Under the pieces are notes generated by a model. That model worked only from the letters and a program-made list of their open reading frames with translations. It did no database searches and had not been told where the DNA came from. Below, piece after piece: positions 6,034 through 10,666 of a stretch of 10,666 nucleotides of DNA. Made by a program: the position numbers and the translations under genes. The first letter of the stretch is position 1, and the number at the start of each line of letters is the position of its first letter. Source of the stretch: Clostridiaceae bacterium (lineage in GTDB: Bacteria; Bacillota_A; Clostridia; Clostridiales; Clostridiaceae); NCBI GenBank assembly GCA_029256485.1, contig JAQSXU010000172.1, positions 1 to 10,666 on the forward strand. The letters are read 5' to 3'.

Positions 6034-8478
6034 ATGGTTAGTAAGATACATATTGCTAAAAAGTATATAACATATGAAAAATGGAAAAGTCTTTCTGTTA
6101 TTATTATCCTTTTTATGACGATTAGTAGCTTTATTGTAGTTAATAGTGCGTTTAGAACAATTATAGATATCCAATTACAAAGAGTAGAAGATCAATATGG
6201 CAAGCAGCATTTTAGCTATAAATATCCTGCGGATGAGGAAGTGGAAAAATTAAAAAATGACTCCAGAATTAAATTGGTTGGATCAGAATGGCATGTTGGA
6301 ACAAGTGAAAAGGATAATAATTATTTGGAGTTAATCTTTAGAGATGATAATTACAATATATTAAATAATCATTATAACCAATTAATTGAAGGGTATATGC
6401 CCATTGAAATAAATGAAATTGCAATTACAGAACCATACATGAAAGAGAGGGGATTGCAGCTTTTTGATTCCTTTAGTGTAACTTATGTAAAGTATGATTA
6501 TGAAACCGGAAATTATATTTACAAAGAAAATAGGGTATTTAAAATATCCGGGATAATTAAGCAGTCATATGAAGATGAGATGACCGATGTCAATATAGGT
6601 ATTGTATCAAGTAAATTGATAGATGAGAAACAAAATATATTACCTATTAACTCAATATTAGTATCATTAAAGACGACAAATAATATCGAACAAGATATCT
6701 ATACAGTTGCAAATGATTTGGGGCTAAGTGCTAATGTTACTCCAAACTATAATCTTATATATCAAATTGATGATGGAGCAATAATTAAAACGATCCAAAG
6801 AATAATTAATATTACCATAATTCTTATAATTGGTCTTATTATAAATAATCTATTGCATTACAATTTCATGTCAAAATATAAGGATTTTGGAATTATGAAG
6901 GGAATCGGATTAAAGACGGGAGACCTATACGTTATTATTTTATTAGAAGTATTTCTTTATATCATTATAAGTAGTCCTATAGGAATTTTTTTAGGATATA
7001 TAATATGTTATTTTTTCTTGAATAATATCACACAAATATTTATCGATGCTAATAACAGTGTGACGCTGAATCCATTTGATATAATTTTGGCTTTCATATT
7101 AATTTTAGTAGCCTTATTACCCAGTATAATCATTCCGCTATTTAAGGCTAGAAAAATATCACCTATTGAAATAATCAGAGCAGGTCAATTAAAAGTTAAG
7201 ATTAAGCATAGCTTTTTTATTAACTTATTGTCTAAAGTAATAAAATCACCCAATAATTTATATGCAATTAAGAATCTTTCTCGGAATAAAAAAAGGACAA
7301 GACTTACAATATTTACATTGATAATATTGGCAGCCATAACAAGTGGATTTATTATATATAATTCAAAAACAGATTCGTTGTGGTTTTTAAGATACTATGT
7401 TCCTGGTGATTATAAGATTCAAGAAAAATATATGGGTTATATAGGGGAACCAACACCTTTTTCCAAAACTACTTATGATGAACTGATTAATATACCAACA
7501 GTTGAGAAAATTAATGCATATAAAATAAACATGCTGAATATTTATCATCCAACAAAAAATCTTAATAGCAATACGAATTATTATAATACATTTTCGAAAC
7601 AGGAGCTTTTCAAATATAACACAAGATTTGTAAAGGGCGTGGAGTATATTACTTATAATATAACTGCTTTTGGTGTTGCAGACATTAAAAATTATATAGA
7701 TGAAAAATATAGTCACGTTAATGAGCCTGTCATCGTAATAGAAAAAGATTACATGGAATTCTTAAACTTAAATATAGGTGATGAGATTGAATTATTTCAA
7801 TTTGACGACTCTATCGATTATATAAGTATACCAAAGCATACAGCTATTATCGGAGGGGTAGTTGACGAATGTCCTCTGGTAAGTGAACAGGGAATGGGAT
7901 TGGCAAGAATACTAATTGATATTAATGGTTTGTATGGCATTACAGATAGTGACGGATATGATCGTTTTGATGTATGGGTAAAAGAGCGTTCAAATGATGT
8001 CAATAACAAACTGTATTTTAATAGTATTGAAGAAATTACATTAAGAGGCGATGTTATTTCTTATGCAGATAGAGCTGAATCCTATTTGAAGCAAATGAAG
8101 ACATGGAATTTAGTTAGATTATCAATTAATTTAATCGTTTTCTTATTCACATCAATAACATTATTCAACACAATTTATATTAATCTGATCCATAGAGATA
8201 ATGAATTAATTACACTTAACGCCATCGGACTAACAAAATACGAGCTATACAAATCTGTTATTATTGAAGGATTTATGTATGGAATGGGATCGTTACCATT
8301 CACTTTATTAATCCAACTTTTATTTTTATATTTCATGGAAGAGTTGGATAATGTTAAAGCATGTATTATTCTATTCGGTTTAAATATAGGAATTGTATTT
8401 TTACCCTCAGTATTTGCAATTTTATGTTATAAAAAAATGCATAAAAAAATTAATTTTAGCAAATTAAAGGTTATATAG
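6034..8478 (+). CDS. FtsX-like ABC transporter permease with duplicated FtsX units
   Basis: This is an 814-residue permease and the partner of the preceding ATPase. It has two units, each one helix, a large extracytoplasmic domain and a three-helix FtsX domain. Unit one has helix 20-41, ectodomain about 43-250, and helices about 252-275, 298-329 and 347-370, with the typical KARKISPIEIIR after the last helix. Unit two has helix about 422-443, ectodomain 445-690, and helices about 692-717, 740-767 and 775-798. The total of eight helices fits the SalY/YtrF-like architecture rather than MacB (four helices) or BceB (ten). The ATG follows the ATPase stop directly; GGAGG at 6012-6016 is 17 bases away, so translation probably depends on coupling. 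The gene is markedly AT-rich. A role in antimicrobial peptide export or immunity is inferred from family and neighbours. It appears intact. Confidence 0.92.
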   Translation: MVSKIHIAKKYITYEKWKSLSVIIILFMTISSFIVVNSAFRTIIDIQLQRVEDQYGKQHFSYKYPADEEVEKLKNDSRIKLVGSEWHVGTSEKDNNYLELIFRDDNYNILNNHYNQLIEGYMPIEINEIAITEPYMKERGLQLFDSFSVTYVKYDYETGNYIYKENRVFKISGIIKQSYEDEMTDVNIGIVSSKLIDEKQNILPINSILVSLKTTNNIEQDIYTVANDLGLSANVTPNYNLIYQIDDGAIIKTIQRIINITIILIIGLIINNLLHYNFMSKYKDFGIMKGIGLKTGDLYVIILLEVFLYIIISSPIGIFLGYIICYFFLNNITQIFIDANNSVTLNPFDIILAFILILVALLPSIIIPLFKARKISPIEIIRAGQLKVKIKHSFFINLLSKVIKSPNNLYAIKNLSRNKKRTRLTIFTLIILAAITSGFIIYNSKTDSLWFLRYYVPGDYKIQEKYMGYIGEPTPFSKTTYDELINIPTVEKINAYKINMLNIYHPTKNLNSNTNYYNTFSKQELFKYNTRFVKGVEYITYNITAFGVADIKNYIDEKYSHVNEPVIVIEKDYMEFLNLNIGDEIELFQFDDSIDYISIPKHTAIIGGVVDECPLVSEQGMGLARILIDINGLYGITDSDGYDRFDVWVKERSNDVNNKLYFNSIEEITLRGDVISYADRAESYLKQMKTWNLVRLSINLIVFLFTSITLFNTIYINLIHRDNELITLNAIGLTKYELYKSVIIEGFMYGMGSLPFTLLIQLLFLYFMEELDNVKACIILFGLNIGIVFLPSVFAILCYKKMHKKINFSKLKVI

Positions 8479-8540
8479 TTCTATTGAAATATATTTCCTG
8501 CTGACAGTTTACATTAAAGTGAGATATTTTCTAAAAGCGA

Positions 8541-8545
8541 AAGGA
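8541..8545 (+). promoter_or_regulatory. Ribosome binding site deciding a TTG start
   Basis: AAGGA lies 10 bases before the TTG at 8556. No ATG with a ribosome binding site is available near the start of this frame, so a TTG start is accepted. Confidence 0.55.
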
Positions 8546-8555
8546 TAAGATAAAT

Positions 8556-9254
8556 TTGATAAAAAAAGTGTTGTTTTTATATATTTTTGTTCTATTTTTA
8601 ATCAACATGATATTAATAAAAATTAAAGCGGCAACAGTAGATATAGCTGTTATATTTTTATACATAATCCTAATATACATATTGTTTAAAACGTATAAAA
8701 AAACATATACAAAAAATAGTTCTAGAAAATATACTTTAAATGCTGTTATTAAAATGTTCATGTTATCATGTATCATTTTTGTTTGCTATAGCTTTATAGA
8801 GTATGGATATGCCTCCTTTTTTATTCCGAATTATTCAAATACTTATAAGTTTGAAGCTATCCATATTATTAATGGAATCTTTTTCGCTCCAATAGTAGAA
8901 GAAATAATTTTTAGAGGGATTTTATTAAATCAAAATAGCAAAATACATTCCTTTGCTATGTCTAATATTATTCAAGCATGTATTTTTTCGCTTATGCATT
9001 TTGATATATATGCTTTTTGCTTTTTGTTTATATTTAGTATAATACTAGGATTCGTATATAAATACTTAAACATTTATTGTTGTATGCTAATACACTCTCT
9101 TAATAATTTGCTTGTAATCTTATCAGTAATATTTGAGCTTTATTTTATACAACTTCCTAAATACTGGTATCTCATAATTGGGATTATATTTTCATTAATA
9201 ATGCTAAATGTATTAAACAATATTAAGTTAAAGTACTATATTAAAATTATATGA
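8556..9254 (+). CDS. CPBP family intramembrane metalloprotease
   Basis: This is a 232-residue, very AT-rich membrane protein of the CPBP (CAAX protease / Abi) family. All three motifs are intact: EEIIFRG with E115, E116 and R120; FSLMH with F144 and H148; and HSLNN with H180 and N184. Hydrophobic helices lie near residues 4-22, 27-44, 66-84, 105-116, 130-147, 150-168, 182-198 and 205-221. It follows the FtsX-type permease by 77 bases on the same strand and is probably part of that cassette. CPBP proteins beside peptide exporters are often immunity proteins or processing proteases; which applies here cannot be told. The start is TTG, supported by AAGGA at 8541. The 3' end lies only 6 bases from the right copy of the direct repeat. 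Confidence 0.88.
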   Translation: MIKKVLFLYIFVLFLINMILIKIKAATVDIAVIFLYIILIYILFKTYKKTYTKNSSRKYTLNAVIKMFMLSCIIFVCYSFIEYGYASFFIPNYSNTYKFEAIHIINGIFFAPIVEEIIFRGILLNQNSKIHSFAMSNIIQACIFSLMHFDIYAFCFLFIFSIILGFVYKYLNIYCCMLIHSLNNLLVILSVIFELYFIQLPKYWYLIIGIIFSLIMLNVLNNIKLKYYIKII

Positions 9255-9260
9255 CATATC

Positions 9261-9411
9261 CCTGTGATAAAAGGGGTTTTAAGTAGCTACATTGAATAAA
9301 ATTTACCGTTCACAACAAAAAAATGCATTTCACAACATTTATTTTGACCAGACGTAACACGTATGTTATGTTAATAACAGGAACAGCGTGTAAAAATAAG
9401 GGTGTCTAAAT
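9261..9411. repeat. Right copy of the ~150 bp direct repeat (IS end remnant)
   Basis: This is the same-orientation match to 4849-4998, with 120 of 122 bases identical from 9290 to 9411 (differences at 9358 and 9361). The first 29 bases correspond to the start of the transposase fragment beside the left copy but carry substitutions and an indel that break the frame. Similarity ends at GGGTGTCTAAAT, 24 bases before the C39 remnant start. The conserved hairpin is at 9364-9379. Confidence 0.85.
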
Positions 9412-9435
9412 AGGTTAATCAGGAGTATACAAAAG

Positions 9436-9675
9436 ATGTTTGAGAAATATTACTGCATCAAGCAACACGACATAACAGATTGCGGGGCAGCCTGCCTTGC
9501 AACCGTATCTAAGCAATTTGGATTGCATACCTCAATCACTAAGATAAGAGAAGTCGCCGGAACGGACAAGCAGGGAACCAATGCCTATGGTGTAATAAAG
9601 CGGCGGAGCAGCTTGTTCTATGAATTGAGATATGAAGTAAATTGGTTTAAAATTGATTCGAATATTCTAAGGTAG
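9436..9675 (+). pseudogene. Truncated, frameshifted C39-peptidase (LanT-type) transporter remnant
   Basis: The first 55 or so codons encode the start of a peptidase C39 domain, the N-terminal domain of ABC transporters that cleave double-glycine leaders and export bacteriocins. QHDITDCGAAC is present with oxyanion Q10 and catalytic C16, followed by the usual region ending GTNAYGVIK. After codon 55 the frame reads RRSSLFYEL, whereas adding one G near 9600 would restore AAEQL, as expected in the family. A one-base deletion is therefore likely. After AAEQL the homology stops in both frames, so the catalytic His and Asp, the membrane domain and the ATPase are all missing. The intact site AGGAG (9421-9425) before the ATG shows that this was once a gene start. 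It is visibly richer in G+C than its neighbours, suggesting a different origin. Confidence 0.85.
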
Positions 9676-9680
9676 GAGGT
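9674..9680 (+). promoter_or_regulatory. Strong ribosome binding site overlapping the preceding stop, deciding a TTG start
   Basis: AGGAGGT lies 7 bases before the TTG at 9688 and overlaps the TAG that ends the C39 remnant. An ATG at 9683 gives only two codons before a stop and is discarded. Confidence 0.7.
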
Positions 9681-9687
9681 TAATGAT

Positions 9688-10167
9688 TTGATAAATTTAT
9701 ATATTATTATTCCTATTATATACTTATTGATATTAGCATATTATTTATATTTGTATATTGCATTTATTAAACAAGTAAAAGAGGGTAATTACTTCTTATT
9801 GAATGATGGATTAACAAATTCTTCAATTTTGATTATTTTTATAATATGTACAGGATTTACATTAGATATATTTATTAATTTAGTCCATAATATAAAGCCG
9901 AGTGGGACAATAGTATCAACTATGGTTGTTTTAGCAGTCATCTATTCTTTACTAACTCAAAATGTTACTGCTTTTAATGATTACGGCATTTTGTCTATAA
10001 ATAATTTATATGCGTTTGCTGATATAAGAGAAATAAAGAGTAAATCTAGCATTGGTAGAGTCAGAGTGAATTTTATTGTAAAATATAAACATAATAAAAC
10101 AAAGAATATTTGCATTAGAATTTCTGATGAAAATTTCAATAAGTTAAATAAATTACTGAAGGTTTAG
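9688..10167 (+). CDS. Small membrane protein of unknown function
   Basis: I do not recognise this 159-residue protein with confidence. Residues 2-26, about 46-66 and about 72-92 are hydrophobic and probably form three membrane helices. The remaining 65 residues are soluble and lysine-rich. They begin with a YGILSINNLYAFADIREIK-like strand pattern that recalls PH-like or DUF5673-type cytoplasmic domains attached to membrane anchors; this is a resemblance only. The TTG start is backed by a perfect AGGAGG site. The gene follows the C39 remnant with its ribosome binding site overlapping that stop codon, so it may have been fused by deletion to the promoter of the lost transporter. Base composition is AT-rich, like the cassette upstream. 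A role in peptide immunity would be a guess from location. Confidence 0.7.
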   Translation: MINLYIIIPIIYLLILAYYLYLYIAFIKQVKEGNYFLLNDGLTNSSILIIFIICTGFTLDIFINLVHNIKPSGTIVSTMVVLAVIYSLLTQNVTAFNDYGILSINNLYAFADIREIKSKSSIGRVRVNFIVKYKHNKTKNICIRISDENFNKLNKLLKV

Positions 10168-10594
10168 AAAAAAACTTACCCATATCTTTTGTTATTGTAT
10201 TAATTAAATATTTCTCCGCTGAGATGAGATAGACAGAAATGGATAATTTCATAAATTATTGCTTCATTGAGAAGAATGATTATGGGTAAACTACAAGAAA
10301 AAATGTAGGATTTAATAGTCGTGTAGTTTATATAAAGATTTTTGATAAGTAGTTTAAGACGGCAAAATTGAATAATAAATGATAATGGGTTAGAAGATAT
10401 TATACTTGGATTATTCTAAGAAAGCCATTGGAATTATAGAGGTTGCTAAATGGACAAAAAGGATTGGCTTACCTACTGAAACGTAATATGGAGATTGAAC
10501 CACCATTTGGATAAGAAATAAAAGAGGATATAACTATGGGGGGTTACAACTTACAAAATAAAAAAATAAAATAAGAGTACAGGAGAGTATAATA
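10168..10594. other. Gene-poor stretch of 427 bases, possible decayed coding DNA
   Basis: No complete gene is visible. The plus strand is open for 30 codons between stops at 10391 and 10484 (LDYSKKAIGIIEVAKWTKRI within it), without a start signal, and I cannot assign it. A 12-codon reading frame at 10536-10574 has AGAGGA 7 bases upstream. TTACCCATA near 10175 is mirrored by TATGGGTAA near 10282, too far apart and too short to be a clear terminator. The stretch probably holds degraded genes plus the promoter of the next gene. Confidence 0.5.
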
Positions 10595-10666
10595 ATGAAG
10601 AAGATAGGTCAATTTTTAACTAGTTTTGTGCCATTTTTATGTGCACTATTGATTCAGGTAACCGTA
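10595..10666 (+). CDS. Probable CPBP-type membrane protein, 3' partial
   Basis: Only the first 24 codons lie in the window: MKKIGQFLTSFVPFLCALLI and four more residues. AGGAGA (10581-10586) is 8 bases before the ATG. A short basic start followed by one hydrophobic helix containing FVPFLCALLIQ is very like the N-terminus of clostridial CPBP (CAAX protease) proteins, but no catalytic motif is within reach, so the family is a suggestion. It could be any membrane protein. Confidence 0.55.
   Translation, partial: MKKIGQFLTSFVPFLCALLIQVTV

Noticed and set aside
7387..7716. Minus-strand open frame of 109 codons opposite the permease
   Set aside because: It lies fully antisense to a gene with clear FtsX architecture; it has no ribosome binding site and has a composition expected of a shadow frame.
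9259..9280. CCCT...AGGG followed by TTTT as a terminator after the CPBP gene
   Set aside because: The stem is only four base pairs with a long loop, and the T run is short; it is also part of the diverged repeat edge.
10258..10300. GCTTCATTGA near 10261 as a third copy of the repeat
   Set aside because: Only ten bases match the repeat and the flanks do not align, so chance cannot be excluded.
1..10666. tRNA, rRNA, CRISPR array or bacteriocin precursor gene
   Set aside because: No cloverleaf, ribosomal signature, spaced repeat array or double-glycine leader peptide was seen on either strand.

Overview
The window is AT-rich DNA with bacterial gene organisation and strong AGGAGG-type ribosome binding sites. 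It carries OmpR-type two-component genes, lantibiotic-type ABC transporters and several CPBP (CAAX/Abi) membrane proteases. This combination suggests a low-G+C Firmicute, most likely a clostridial (gut-type Clostridia) species. The species cannot be read from the sequence. The window looks like a bacteriocin or antimicrobial-peptide immunity/resistance region that has been reshaped by insertion-sequence decay.

Region 1 (1-4675), all on the plus strand: the 3' part of a CPBP protease gene; an OmpR-family response regulator; an intergenic region with a four-fold tandem repeat of about 21 bp; an ABC ATPase overlapping a six-helix permease by ATGA; a single-helix sensor kinase that appears to lack about 40 residues at the start of its ATPase domain; and a small CPBP-like protein with an altered catalytic motif. 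The likely logic is that the kinase and regulator sense a peptide or envelope stress and control the transporter, with the CPBP proteins as helpers or immunity factors.

Region 2 (4676-5343) has no intact gene. It holds two minus-strand fragments of a DDE transposase and the left copy of a segment of about 150 bp.

Region 3 (5344-9254) is a very AT-rich cassette: a MacB/LolD-type ABC ATPase, an 814-residue permease with two FtsX units, and a third CPBP protease with intact motifs. The right copy of the repeat (9261-9411) closes it. The same-orientation repeats, with transposase pieces at the left side, suggest that the cassette was placed within, or between, IS copies that have since decayed.

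Region 4 (9412-10666): the start of a LanT-type peptidase C39 domain, frameshifted and truncated, marks a lost bacteriocin-processing transporter. A small membrane protein of unknown function follows, then about 430 bp without a convincing gene, and then the first 24 codons of what looks like a fourth CPBP-type membrane protein.

Taken together, two ABC export/immunity systems, three or four CPBP homologues, a two-component system and a dead LanT relic suggest an immunity island whose bacteriocin-producing part has been lost or lies outside the window. No precursor peptide, lanthionine synthetase, tRNA, rRNA or CRISPR array was seen.
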